From Lachnospiraceae bacterium (GTDB taxonomy: Bacteria > Bacillota > Clostridia > Lachnospirales > Lachnospiraceae), in the NCBI GenBank assembly GCA_017478245.1, contig JAFVDW010000024.1:1-34412 (forward strand): a stretch of 34,412 nt of DNA. Reading direction: 5' to 3'. Positions 16,845-25,014 of the stretch are shown piece after piece. The position numbers were made by a program, and so were the translations under genes. Numbering within the stretch: position 1 is the first letter of the stretch; each line of letters begins with the position of its first letter. The notes beneath the pieces are model-generated. The model had not been told where the DNA came from. It made no database searches and worked only from the letters and a program-made list of their open reading frames with translations.

Positions 16845-17522
16845 GTGGTAATTGTTACATCCGATGCGGCAGATGCAAATGTGAAGCAATTTCGCATCAG
16901 ACCATGGATTTTACAGATGATTATTTTAGCTCTTTGTGTTATTATTGGTGTGATGATTGCCTACTTTATTCATGAAGAGAATATTTGGCAGAAGGTCGTA
17001 CAACGCAATAACGAACAGCAGGAGGTTATGAAGCAGCTAGAGGATGAAAAGGCAGAATTGGTGTTGGAGATTGACAATCTGAATGCTAAGATACAGGTGT
17101 TGAGCGATACGGTGAATCAGAAGGTACAGACGGAAAATGAGTTGACAGCTTTGATTGAAAAACAGAGTACCCCCTCTGAATTTCCGTTGACGGGTTCCGC
17201 TTCCATGCAGGAGGTTACGGAGGGAGATCCGATGTTGGTATTCACTGCTTCCGAAGGAACCACAGTGGTTGCCGCCGCAAGCGGAAATGTTATTGCGATC
17301 AACGATGACGAAGCCTATGGACATAATGTTTGGATAGACCATGGGAACGGTTATGTGACAATTTACCGCAACAAAGGAAATGTCAATGTAAAGATTGGAG
17401 ATGATGTGGTGAAAGGGACGACATTATTTTTGATTGATTCGGACAATACTGTGTTGGGGTATCAGATGATGAAGGATGGAGAATATATTAATCCTATGGA
17501 GATGTTGGAAATCAACGGATAA
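16845..17522 (+). CDS. Degenerate LytM/M23-domain membrane protein (SpoIIQ-like)
   Basis: A membrane-anchored protein of about 225 residues: one transmembrane segment (LQMIILALCVIIGVMIAYFI), a coiled coil (about 40-105), and a C-terminal LytM barrel. The barrel lacks the HxGxD zinc motif (MLVFTASEGTTVVAA at that place). It keeps the His of IDHGNGYVTIY (H166) but has YRNKG instead of YxHL, so it is probably not a peptidase but a binding or scaffold domain like SpoIIQ. Start problem: a GTG at 16845 opens the frame but lacks a good SD. The well-placed ATG at 16809, after GGAGGTGAC, is in the same frame yet meets TAA at codon 5. The bactofilin follows after 29 bases. Confidence 0.75.
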   Translation: MVIVTSDAADANVKQFRIRPWILQMIILALCVIIGVMIAYFIHEENIWQKVVQRNNEQQEVMKQLEDEKAELVLEIDNLNAKIQVLSDTVNQKVQTENELTALIEKQSTPSEFPLTGSASMQEVTEGDPMLVFTASEGTTVVAAASGNVIAINDDEAYGHNVWIDHGNGYVTIYRNKGNVNVKIGDDVVKGTTLFLIDSDNTVLGYQMMKDGEYINPMEMLEING

Positions 17523-17551
17523 GTTGCAGAAGAGGAAAGGGTTGGGTTGAA

Positions 17552-18049
17552 ATGTTGGGTAAGAGCGATACACAGGTGAAAATCACTACGTTAATTGGAC
17601 ATAATGCAGTGCTGCTGGGAGATTTTACTGCGGAAGGCTCTGCGAGAATTGATGGAAGAATTAGCGGGGATGTGGCGGTTACAGGGACTTTGATTATAGG
17701 TGCTACCGGCAGCATCAGTGGTGATGTGTCCGCGGAGTCGGTTATGATTGGCGGAGAGGTGCTGGGAAACGTCAGTGTGAAGGAAAAGGCAGAACTGACT
17801 GAAACCGCAAAGGTGCTTGGCGATATCAGTACCAAGGTGATAGTGATTGATGAGCATGCCATTTTCCAGGGAAAGTGTGATATGAATCAGGAGATTCCGG
17901 AAAAAAAGACACCAAGGAAAAATTCCAGAACTGTGCGGAATGTGAAAAAGACTGCGCAGGCTGCCATAGCAGAAGCATTGCGTGAGGTGCAGGAGGAGGC
18001 TGCCGCAGAGGAAGCGGAGTCAGATGCCCAAGGAGAGAAAGAGATATAG
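17552..18049 (+). CDS. Bactofilin (polymer-forming cytoskeletal protein)
   Basis: 165 residues. Residues about 12-110 form the bactofilin beta-helix: repeated short strands such as VLLGDFTAEGSARIDGRISGD, GTLIIGATGSISGDV and VMIGGEVLGNV. The C-terminal tail is charged (basic KKTPRKN, then Glu/Ala-rich). Bactofilins polymerise without nucleotide and often scaffold cell-wall enzymes; adjacent M23/LytM genes are a common arrangement. The tight spacing with the LytM gene suggests they work together at the envelope. Confidence 0.92.
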   Translation: MLGKSDTQVKITTLIGHNAVLLGDFTAEGSARIDGRISGDVAVTGTLIIGATGSISGDVSAESVMIGGEVLGNVSVKEKAELTETAKVLGDISTKVIVIDEHAIFQGKCDMNQEIPEKKTPRKNSRTVRNVKKTAQAAIAEALREVQEEAAAEEAESDAQGEKEI

Positions 18050-18062
18050 TTCATAAAAAAGA

Positions 18063-18094
18063 GCTGTAAAAAATGAGTTTTCATTTTTTGCAGC
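18063..18094. terminator. Bidirectional intrinsic terminator
   Basis: GCTGTAAAAAATGA (18063-18076) and TCATTTTTTGCAGC (18081-18094) form a 14-bp stem with one wobble. A T-rich tail follows on the plus side and A-rich sequence precedes it, serving the convergent bactofilin and TrpR-like genes. Confidence 0.75.
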
Positions 18095-18107
18095 CCATTT
18101 TTATGAT

Positions 18108-18395
18108 TTAATTTTTCATGCGGTCAAACACCATCTCATAACCGTCGTTGCCGTAGTTCAAAGAGCGGTTTACGCGACTGATGGTGGCGGTGGAGGCACC
18201 TGTCTTTTCTGCAATCTCAAGATAAGTTTTGTGACATTTCAGCATTGTAGCCACTTCGAATCGTTGAGAGAGGGAGAGCAGTTCATTGACGGTACACAGA
18301 TCCTCGAAAAAACTGTAACATTCTTCACGATTCTCCAGACAAAGTATCGCATCAAACAGGGAATCTACGGCTTCTGTTTTGATTTTCTTATTCAT
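18108..18395 (-). CDS. YerC/YecD family TrpR-related regulator
   Basis: A 95-residue, all-helical DNA-binding protein of the TrpR/YerC superfamily. It shows LCTVNELLSLSQRFEVATML, then the helix-turn-helix KTYLEIAEKTGASTATISRVNRSL (about residues 57-80) and the typical end YGNDGYEMV. SD AAGGGGG precedes the ATG on the minus strand. Its leader contains a 20-bp perfect palindrome that may be its own operator. The effector ligand, if any, is not known from sequence. Confidence 0.9.
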   Translation of the reverse strand: MNKKIKTEAVDSLFDAILCLENREECYSFFEDLCTVNELLSLSQRFEVATMLKCHKTYLEIAEKTGASTATISRVNRSLNYGNDGYEMVFDRMKN

Positions 18396-18422
18396 GGCTT
18401 TTAGCCCCCTTACTTTTACACT

Positions 18423-18442
18423 GTAAAACTTTGAAGTTTTAC
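18423..18442. promoter_or_regulatory. 20-bp palindrome, candidate operator
   Basis: GTAAAACTT-TG-AAGTTTTAC is a perfect 9-bp inverted repeat with a 2-base centre. It lies 28 bases upstream of the TrpR-like ATG and downstream of its AT-rich promoter region, the position expected of an autoregulatory operator. Confidence 0.6.
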
Positions 18443-18507
18443 CGTATTATTTTAACACATTTATAACACAAAGTAAAGTAACCAAAAAAGTTTCAATATA
18501 GTTTTTG

Positions 18508-18536
18508 TTGCAACATAGTTTTGAATACTATATAAT
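18508..18536 (+). promoter_or_regulatory. Sigma-A promoter of the DUF1836 gene
   Basis: TTGCAA (18508-18513), 17-base spacer, TATAAT (18531-18536), about 28-37 bases before the candidate starts. Confidence 0.75.
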
Positions 18537-18572
18537 AGTGTTATGTGTTTTAGATAAGGAGCGATGATACAG

Positions 18573-19310
18573 ATGGTGTTGAATACAGATGAGCTTTTGA
18601 ACGGCATATTGGATATGCTGGATCAGTTTGAATATATTAAGCCGGAGGATATTCCCAGTATTGACCTGTATATGGATCAGGTGACTACCTTTATGGATCG
18701 AAGGCTGCGTTCCTCCTCACGCTATCCTGACGAGGACAAGGTGTTGACGAAGACCATGATCAACAATTATGCTAAAAATGATCTTCTGCCTCCTCCCGTA
18801 AAGAAGAAGTACTCTAAGGAGCATGTGCTTCTCTTGATTTTTATATATTACTACAAGGGAATTCTGTCCATCGGCGATATTCAAACATTACTAAAGCCTA
18901 TCACGGAACGCTTCTTTCAGAGCGGAAGTGCGTTTGACCTGGAAAAGGTTTATTTTGAGGTGTTTGAAGCAGCTCATGAGCAAAAGGGACTGCTCAAGGA
19001 GGATATCCGTGAAAAGTTTGCCTTGTCCCAGGAGAGTTTTAAGGATGCACCCAAAGAGGATGCAGATCTGCTTCGGATGTTCTCTTTTATTTGCCAGCTC
19101 AGTGTAGATGTATATCTGAAAAAGCAGATTATTGAGAGATTGATTGACCAGTTTGCAGAAGAAAGCGGCAGAAAGGCAGATAAGCCGGAGCAGCAAAAGG
19201 CAGAGAAGGCTTCAAAATCAGAGAAAGCTTCAAAATCAGAGAAAGCTCCAAAATCAGAGAAGGCTTCAAGGGCGGAGAAAGCAGCCAGGGAGGGGAAAAC
19301 CACCAGATAG
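18573..19310 (+). CDS. DUF1836 family protein with hexapeptide-repeat tail
   Basis: Residues 1 to about 175 match the DUF1836 pattern: a RYPDEDKVLTKTMINNYAKNDLLPPP segment resembling a MerR-type winged helix, followed by YSKEHVLLLIFIYYYKGILSI. These proteins are probably DNA-binding but uncharacterised. The last 60 residues are a charged low-complexity tail with about five copies of a hexapeptide like ASKSEK, encoded by near-identical 18-bp repeats at 19209-19280. An ATG at 18564 is too close to AAGGAG (2 bases); the ATG at 18573 (11 bases) is slightly better. Either start gives the same domains. Confidence 0.8.
   Translation: MVLNTDELLNGILDMLDQFEYIKPEDIPSIDLYMDQVTTFMDRRLRSSSRYPDEDKVLTKTMINNYAKNDLLPPPVKKKYSKEHVLLLIFIYYYKGILSIGDIQTLLKPITERFFQSGSAFDLEKVYFEVFEAAHEQKGLLKEDIREKFALSQESFKDAPKEDADLLRMFSFICQLSVDVYLKKQIIERLIDQFAEESGRKADKPEQQKAEKASKSEKASKSEKAPKSEKASRAEKAAREGKTTR
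19209..19280 (+). repeat. 18-bp tandem repeat in the DUF1836 gene
   Basis: Four consecutive 18-bp units (GCTTCAAAATCAGAGAAA twice exactly, then two variants), in frame, each encoding one A-S/P-x-x-E-K hexapeptide. Confidence 0.85.
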
Positions 19311-19370
19311 ACAAGCACCAAGTGAATAATGACCTCATAGGATAAAGTATCAGATTTTTAGGAGGTTATT

Positions 19371-20381
19371 ATGGGAAAGAGAATATGGAGTAAAATAACA
19401 GCACTGCTTTTGGCGGGGATTACCGTGACGGCAGGCTGTGTGGGATGTGGAGTGGCGAAGGAAGCAAACGGCAGTAAGCTGGTTTTGAATGAGGTTGCAC
19501 ACTCCTGTTTTTATGCGCCAATGTATGTGGCTATAGAGGAGGGGTATTTTGCCGAGGAAGGCATTGACCTGGAGCTGGTGACTGGCTTTGGTGCAGATAA
19601 GACTATGACTGCAGTGCTCACAGATGAGGCGGATATCGGCTTTATGGGCTGTGAGACCACTGTATACACCTATGCCGGAGGAACAGAGGACTATGTGGTG
19701 AATTTTGCACAGTTGACGCAACGCGCCGGAAATTTTCTGGTGGCAAGAGAACCGATTGATGACTTTTCCTGGGATATGCTGAAAGGGAAAAAGGTGTTGG
19801 GAGGAAGAGCCGGTGGAATGCCGGAGATGGTATTTGAGTTTATCCTGAACAAAAATAATATTGATCCTGCTACTGATTTGGAAATCGATCAGAGTATTGA
19901 TTTTGGTTCTACGGCAGCAGCCTTTTCCGGCGGCCAGGGTGATTTCACTGTGGAATTTGAACCCCATGCCACGTCTCTGGAGCAGAAGGGGGATGGTTAT
20001 GTAGTGGCATCCTTAGGAGAGGATTCAGGATATGTGCCCTATACCTCCTTCTCTGCGAAAAAGAGCTTTATTGAGAAGAATCCGGAGTTGATTCAGTCCT
20101 TTACCAACGCGTTGCAAAAGGGGATGAACTATGTACAGGAGCATAGCCCGGAGGAAATTGCAAAAGTAATCAAACCTCAGTTTGAGGAGACGGATTTGGA
20201 TACCCTGACGACCATTGTGAAGCGTTATTACGAACAGGATACATGGAAAGAGGATTTGATTTTTGAAGAAGAATCCTTCAGTCTATTGCAGAATATCCTG
20301 AAGGATTCGGGCGTGTTAAAGGAACGTGTACCCTATGAGGCACTGGTGAATACAGAATTTGCACGCAAAGCAGTGCAATAA
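19371..20381 (+). CDS. ABC transporter substrate-binding lipoprotein, NMT1/THI5-like
   Basis: A 336-residue periplasmic-binding-type lipoprotein. The signal peptide ends in ITVTAGC with lipidated Cys23. The mature part has LNEVAHSCFYAPMYVAIEEGYFAEEGIDLEL, the classic start of NMT1/SsuA-type solute-binding proteins for thiamine precursors, sulfonates or nitrate. Later come LKGKKVLGGRAGGMPEM and the second lobe with VEFEPHATSLEQKG. No permease or ATPase gene is adjacent, so the transporter partners are elsewhere. AGGAGG lies upstream of the ATG. Ligand unknown. Confidence 0.85.
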   Translation: MGKRIWSKITALLLAGITVTAGCVGCGVAKEANGSKLVLNEVAHSCFYAPMYVAIEEGYFAEEGIDLELVTGFGADKTMTAVLTDEADIGFMGCETTVYTYAGGTEDYVVNFAQLTQRAGNFLVAREPIDDFSWDMLKGKKVLGGRAGGMPEMVFEFILNKNNIDPATDLEIDQSIDFGSTAAAFSGGQGDFTVEFEPHATSLEQKGDGYVVASLGEDSGYVPYTSFSAKKSFIEKNPELIQSFTNALQKGMNYVQEHSPEEIAKVIKPQFEETDLDTLTTIVKRYYEQDTWKEDLIFEEESFSLLQNILKDSGVLKERVPYEALVNTEFARKAVQ

Positions 20382-20422
20382 TGACGTGCCTGTAGTTGGT
20401 TGCGTGAACATTCGCTTTGCCG

Positions 20423-20908
20423 TTATTTGATACGAATATTTTTAATTGCCCAGAGCTGCAATGCCTTGGCGTTGGTACTGATCTTTTCCAGGGAGTCTAA
20501 GATTTCCTGGAAAGCGGGACGCTCGCTCTCATCGATGACACCATCTTCGGAGATGGCGATCAGGGAGGTGCGCAGTCCATCGATATCCTTCAGAGAACCA
20601 AGCACCTTCAATGCCAGACGGTCAAAATCGTCGATGGTCACTTCACGGACACTGTCCTTGCCGATGGGACACTCTCTGGCACAATAGGCATTGCATAGCT
20701 CGGGCGTATTGTAGGCTTCTGACATTGCCTTGACCTCCTCGGGATAGGGGGCGATGGTATCTAGCTCGATGCGTGCCAGTCTGGTACGGTCGATTCCGAT
20801 GATTTCCGCAGCCTTTTCCCGGCTGTTTAATTCAGAATTGCTTTCTGCAGCCTCGCTTCGTGCGAGATAATACATGTTATCAGCGGCTTTTGTAGCTTTT
20901 TTGCCCAT
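20423..20908 (-). CDS. XRE-like transcriptional regulator
   Basis: A 161-residue protein. Residues about 15-60 form a helix-turn-helix of the Cro/C1 type (LNSREKAAEIIGIDRTRLARIE, with TIAPYPEEVKAMSEAYN closing the domain). It is followed by a Cys-containing NAYCARECPIGK and a helical C-terminal region (SLKDIDGLRTSLIAI...SLEKISTNAKALQLW). The gene is convergent with the lipoprotein gene and divergent from the SPFH gene 218 bases away, so it may regulate the latter (inference). A gap of only 41 bases separates the convergent stops. Confidence 0.75.
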   Translation of the reverse strand: MGKKATKAADNMYYLARSEAAESNSELNSREKAAEIIGIDRTRLARIELDTIAPYPEEVKAMSEAYNTPELCNAYCARECPIGKDSVREVTIDDFDRLALKVLGSLKDIDGLRTSLIAISEDGVIDESERPAFQEILDSLEKISTNAKALQLWAIKNIRIK

Positions 20909-21048
20909 TTTTTCCTCTTTCTAATCGTGTTATAGTTAATTGTGTCAAACACAGAACCCTATAGGTTATAAATTTTTGGTAGGTCTCTTTCAACAGTTTA
21001 GTAGATATTTGTCCATTTGTAAAGATGAAAAAACTGTAAAGAAAACAG

Positions 21049-21077
21049 TTGAGAGGAAACTGAAAATTTGATAGAAT
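21049..21077 (+). promoter_or_regulatory. Sigma-A promoter of the SPFH/zinc-ribbon gene
   Basis: TTGAGA (21049-21054), 17-base spacer, TAGAAT (21072-21077). An inverted repeat AACTGT / ACAGTT (21032-21037 and 21045-21050) overlaps the -35 and could be an operator. Confidence 0.6.
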
Positions 21078-21126
21078 ATAAGGGATATGTTTTGAACGAA
21101 AATTTCTACAAGTGGAGGATAAGTAT

Positions 21127-22488
21127 ATGGGTTTGATTAGAGCAGCGAAAAATGCGTTAGGTTCTGTCTTGGCAGATCAGTGGTTGGAGTATTTTTATTG
21201 TGATGCACTTCCCAGCGATGTACTGGTCATGAAGGCAAAGAAAAAGGTGAATTCCAAGAAGGGCAATTCCAAGGGTTCGGACAATATCATATCCAACGGT
21301 TCCGTGATTGCGGTCAATAAGGGTCAGTGTATGATGATTGTGGATCAGGGACAGGTGGTAGAGTTCTGTGCAGAGGATGGCGAGTTTGTCTATGACAGTT
21401 CTTCAGAACCCAGTATTTTTTCGGGTGATTTGGGAGAGAGTGTGGTAGCGAGCTTTAAGAAGGTTGCAAAACGTATGGCTTACGGCGGCAACACCGGTCA
21501 TGATCAGAGAGTGTACTATTTCAATACAAAGGAGATCATGCACAATCTGTTTGGCACTGCTACACCGATTGATTTCCACATTGTATCTCCCAGAACAGGT
21601 TATGAGATGGAGACTACAGTAAGATGTAACGGTGAGTATACATTTCAGATTGTTGATCCCATCACTTTCTATGAGAAGGTATGTGGTAATGTGACCGACG
21701 TATACAGCAAGAGTGCCGGCGAGGGCATCAATCTTATGAGCATGATGAAGAGAGAGCTTCTTACCAAGCTTCCCACTGCACTTGCCAAGATCGCGGCAGA
21801 GGGTGTGCTTCCTTATCAGGTGGCAGGACGTGCAGAGGAGATCGCCGGATATCTGAGAGAGGCTCTTACAGAGCCTTGGACCGAGATGCGTGGTATCGAA
21901 GTGGTATCCATGACCATCGAGTGTTCTACCTCCGCAGAAGACAGGGAGAAGATTAATAAGTGGAATGATATGGTAATGCTTACCTCCTCCGGTATGCAGG
22001 AGGCTGCCAAGACGGAAGCCATGACCGAGATGATCAAGAATGCCAAAATCGGCGGTGGTAATGGCGGCGGCAACGGTATGGATGCCATGATGGGTATGTT
22101 CTCAGTCAATATGATGCAAAATATGATGAGTAACGGCGGCATGATGGGTGGCAATGCTCAGGCTCCGCAAGGACAGCAGATGCAGTCAAATCCCCAGATG
22201 CAGCCCCAGGGGGCGATCCTTGGATGGACCTGTAGCTGCGGGCATGCAGATAACAGAGGCAAGTTCTGTGCAGAGTGCGGCAGTCCTAAGCCGGCAGAGG
22301 CAGGATGGACTTGTACCTGTGGTTCAGTGAATCAAGGAAAGTTCTGTTCCAACTGCGGCAGCAAAAAGCCTGCAGGCGCTCCCATGTATAAGTGCGACAA
22401 ATGTGGCTGGGAGCCGGAGGATCCTACGAATCCGCCGAAATTCTGTCCGGAGTGTGGAGATGTGTTCGATGAGAACGACATCCAGTAA
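21127..22488 (+). CDS. SPFH (band 7) domain protein with C-terminal zinc ribbons (YdjI-like)
   Basis: 453 residues. The ATG at 21127 has GGAGG 8 bases upstream; an in-frame GTG at 21112 overlaps that SD. The N-terminal two thirds is an SPFH/virion-core-type domain: MGLIRAAKNALGSVLADQW, SNGSVIAVNKGQCMMIVDQG, HIVSPRTGYEMETTVRCNGEY, and later GIEVVSMTIECS. A Gly/Met/Asn-rich linker (about 305-355) follows. The C-terminus has three zinc-ribbon units, with WTCSCGHADNRGKFCAECG, WTCTCGSVNQGKFCSNCG, and YKCDKCGWEP paired with FCPECGD. Relatives such as B. subtilis YdjI are linked to membrane stress; no transmembrane segment is present here. Confidence 0.85.
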   Translation: MGLIRAAKNALGSVLADQWLEYFYCDALPSDVLVMKAKKKVNSKKGNSKGSDNIISNGSVIAVNKGQCMMIVDQGQVVEFCAEDGEFVYDSSSEPSIFSGDLGESVVASFKKVAKRMAYGGNTGHDQRVYYFNTKEIMHNLFGTATPIDFHIVSPRTGYEMETTVRCNGEYTFQIVDPITFYEKVCGNVTDVYSKSAGEGINLMSMMKRELLTKLPTALAKIAAEGVLPYQVAGRAEEIAGYLREALTEPWTEMRGIEVVSMTIECSTSAEDREKINKWNDMVMLTSSGMQEAAKTEAMTEMIKNAKIGGGNGGGNGMDAMMGMFSVNMMQNMMSNGGMMGGNAQAPQGQQMQSNPQMQPQGAILGWTCSCGHADNRGKFCAECGSPKPAEAGWTCTCGSVNQGKFCSNCGSKKPAGAPMYKCDKCGWEPEDPTNPPKFCPECGDVFDENDIQ

Positions 22489-22525
22489 GGTTCCTTATAG
22501 AATTGGCGGTATGTAAGAAATTGTC

Positions 22526-22573
22526 GTGGCAGCTTTGTGACAGACATTTTGTGGCAAAGCTGCTACATTTTTC
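22526..22573 (+). terminator. Terminator after the SPFH gene
   Basis: GTGGCAGCTTTG (22526-22537) and CAAAGCTGCTAC (22555-22566) form a 12-bp stem with one wobble, followed by ATTTTT. Confidence 0.7.
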
Positions 22574-22641
22574 TGTGATACAGGAGAACAGGAAAGCATA
22601 GCAGTATCGCAATGGAAGCTGCGATATGCGAGGGTATAAAA

Positions 22642-24921
22642 ATGAGCATATATGACACTTTAAACAGAGAACAAAAGGAAGCTGTAATGCACACCGAAGG
22701 ACCGCTTTTGCTGTTGGCGGGGGCGGGAAGCGGCAAGACGAGAGTGCTTACCCACCGCATTGCCTATCTCATCGACGAGATGGGCGTACAGCCATGGAAC
22801 ATTCTGGCAATCACCTTTACCAACAAGGCGGCAGGGGAGATGCGGGAGAGAGTGGACAATCTGGTGGGCTTTGGTTCGGATCAGATCTGGGTGAGTACCT
22901 TTCACTCGGCTTGTATTCGTATTTTGCGCAGACATATAGACAGACTGGGATATGAGTCTTCGTTTACCATTTATGATACGGATGACCAGAAATCCTTGAT
23001 TAAAAATATTTGTAAACGCCTGGAAATAGATACCAAGATTCACAAGGAGCGCTCCATTATGAGCGCGATTTCTTCCGCTAAGGATGAACTTGTCGGTGTA
23101 CAGGAATATCAGCTTGGGGCGATGGGGGACTTCAATAAGACAATCATCGCCAGAGTGTACAGAGAGTATCAGGAAAGTCTAAAGAAGAATAATGCGCTGG
23201 ATTTTGATGATATTATTGTAAAGACCGTAGAGCTGTTCAAAAGCTGCCCGGAAATACTGGATAACTATCAGGAGCGCTTCCGATACATCATGGTGGATGA
23301 GTATCAGGATACCAACACAGCCCAGTTTGAGCTGATTAGAGTGTTGGCAGACAAGTACCGCAATCTGTGCGTGGTAGGTGATGATGATCAGTCCATTTAC
23401 AAATTCAGGGGGGCAAATATCCGCAATATTCTGGACTATGAAAAGGTTTTTCCCGATGCAAAGGTCATCAAGCTGGAACAGAATTATCGTTCTACACAAA
23501 GCATTTTGGATGCAGCTAATGCAGTCATCAGTAATAATGTGGGGCGCAAGGATAAGGCGCTGTGGACGGATAAGGGAGCAGGAAGTCTGATTCATTTCAG
23601 GCAGTTTGACAATGCCTATGAGGAAGCGGAATATATCGCTGACGATGTGAGAGGTCGTGTGAAGGGCGGCGTTGCCTACAAAGATGTAGCGGTGCTCTAT
23701 CGAACCAATGCTCAGGCGAGACTTTTGGAGGAGCGGATGGTGGTAGAGGGGATTCCTTACAGAGTAGTGGGGGGGACTAACTTTTATGCCCGCCAGGAAA
23801 TCAAGGATATTCTCGCTTATCTGAAGACCATAGACAATGCCAGAGACGAGATGGCTGTCCGTAGGATTGTGAATGTACCCAAACGCGGTATCGGTGCTGC
23901 ATCCATAGAGAAGGTGGCTGATTATGCCGAAATGCGTGATATCAGTCTGTATGAAGCAATGTGTGATGCAGACAATATTATGAGCTTGGGAAAAGCGGCA
24001 TCCAAAATAACAGGTTTTGTGAATATCATCCGTGTATTTCGCGCCGGGCTGGATGCTTATACCATATTCGATCTGATCAAGGCAATCGTGGAGAGAGTGG
24101 AATACATCAAGTATTTGGAGGAAATGGATGAGGAGGCAGCGGAGGATCGTATTGCCAATATAGATGAGCTGATCACCAAGGCGGTAGCCTATGAAGAGAC
24201 CCATGAGAGCCCCACGCTTTCAGAGTTCTTAGAGGAAGTGGCTTTGGTGGCAGATATCGACAATGTGGAAGAGGAAGACAACCGTGTGCTGTTGATGACG
24301 CTGCATTCTGCAAAAGGCTTGGAGTTCCCGGTGGTATACATGGCAGGCATGGAGGATGGATTATTTCCCAGTTTCATGACCATTATGTCCGGGGAACAGG
24401 AAGAAATTGAAGAAGAACGGCGTCTTGCCTATGTGGGAATCACTCGTGCTAAGGAGGAGCTGACGCTGACCTGCGCCAAAATGCGCATGGTAAGAGGTGA
24501 AACACAGTATAATGCCGTAAGCCGTTTTGTGCGGGAGATACCGGATGAGTTGATGGACAATAAGCTGCCGACCAAGAAACGTTATCCGGAAGACGATTAT
24601 GCAGTTTTGGATAAGCTGGGAATTGATTTCCGCCCGAAAGCCATTGTGAGACCCAAGGTCACGCCTAAGGCAGATAAACCCTTTATTGCAAGAGGAATCA
24701 GCAGCCTGAACAATTTGGCGGGAGTCTCTAAAGGTGCGCCTGCGCAACCAGCAGCCGCCCTGGACTATGAAGTGGGCGACAGAGTAAAGCACATTAAATA
24801 TGGAGAAGGATTGGTGTTGAACATTGCAAAGGAGCCCAGAGATTACAAGGTTACAGTGAATTTTGATAATGCAGGTCAAAAAATCATGTACGCATCTTTT
24901 GCAAAATTGAAAAGATTGTAG
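22642..24921 (+). CDS. pcrA: ATP-dependent DNA helicase PcrA/UvrD
   Basis: Superfamily 1A 3'-5' helicase for repair and plasmid or rolling-circle replication. I take the ATG at 22642 (SD GAGGG); an ATG at 22612 would add ten residues without support. It is about 759 residues. Motifs: Q-motif LNREQKEAV, Walker A AGAGSGKT (K32), Ia TFTNKAAGEMRER, II DEYQDTN (from residue 219), III GDDDQSIYKFRGA, IV LEQNYRS, V MTLHSAKGLEFPVVY, VI RRLAYVGITRAKEEL. The C-terminus ends in the RNA-polymerase-binding Tudor-like fold (VGDRVKHIKYGEGLVL...KLKRL). Secure. Confidence 0.97.
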   Translation: MSIYDTLNREQKEAVMHTEGPLLLLAGAGSGKTRVLTHRIAYLIDEMGVQPWNILAITFTNKAAGEMRERVDNLVGFGSDQIWVSTFHSACIRILRRHIDRLGYESSFTIYDTDDQKSLIKNICKRLEIDTKIHKERSIMSAISSAKDELVGVQEYQLGAMGDFNKTIIARVYREYQESLKKNNALDFDDIIVKTVELFKSCPEILDNYQERFRYIMVDEYQDTNTAQFELIRVLADKYRNLCVVGDDDQSIYKFRGANIRNILDYEKVFPDAKVIKLEQNYRSTQSILDAANAVISNNVGRKDKALWTDKGAGSLIHFRQFDNAYEEAEYIADDVRGRVKGGVAYKDVAVLYRTNAQARLLEERMVVEGIPYRVVGGTNFYARQEIKDILAYLKTIDNARDEMAVRRIVNVPKRGIGAASIEKVADYAEMRDISLYEAMCDADNIMSLGKAASKITGFVNIIRVFRAGLDAYTIFDLIKAIVERVEYIKYLEEMDEEAAEDRIANIDELITKAVAYEETHESPTLSEFLEEVALVADIDNVEEEDNRVLLMTLHSAKGLEFPVVYMAGMEDGLFPSFMTIMSGEQEEIEEERRLAYVGITRAKEELTLTCAKMRMVRGETQYNAVSRFVREIPDELMDNKLPTKKRYPEDDYAVLDKLGIDFRPKAIVRPKVTPKADKPFIARGISSLNNLAGVSKGAPAQPAAALDYEVGDRVKHIKYGEGLVLNIAKEPRDYKVTVNFDNAGQKIMYASFAKLKRL

Positions 24922-25014
24922 TAATTTTGCGAGAAATGTGGTATCCTAAGCTTAGAATGAATAGAATCCGATAAAAAGATAAACATATGAAAAATGAATG
25001 GAGGAAAGGAAGGT

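Noticed and set aside
19311-19370. Hairpin hiding the SD of the NMT1-type lipoprotein (possible riboswitch)
   Set aside because: AATAATGACCTC can pair with GAGGTTATT only with a bulge, and no known riboswitch core such as the TPP element is present.
23179-24204. A 341-codon ORF antisense to pcrA
   Set aside because: A shadow of the helicase gene; no SD and no recognisable domain, while all helicase motifs are on the plus strand.
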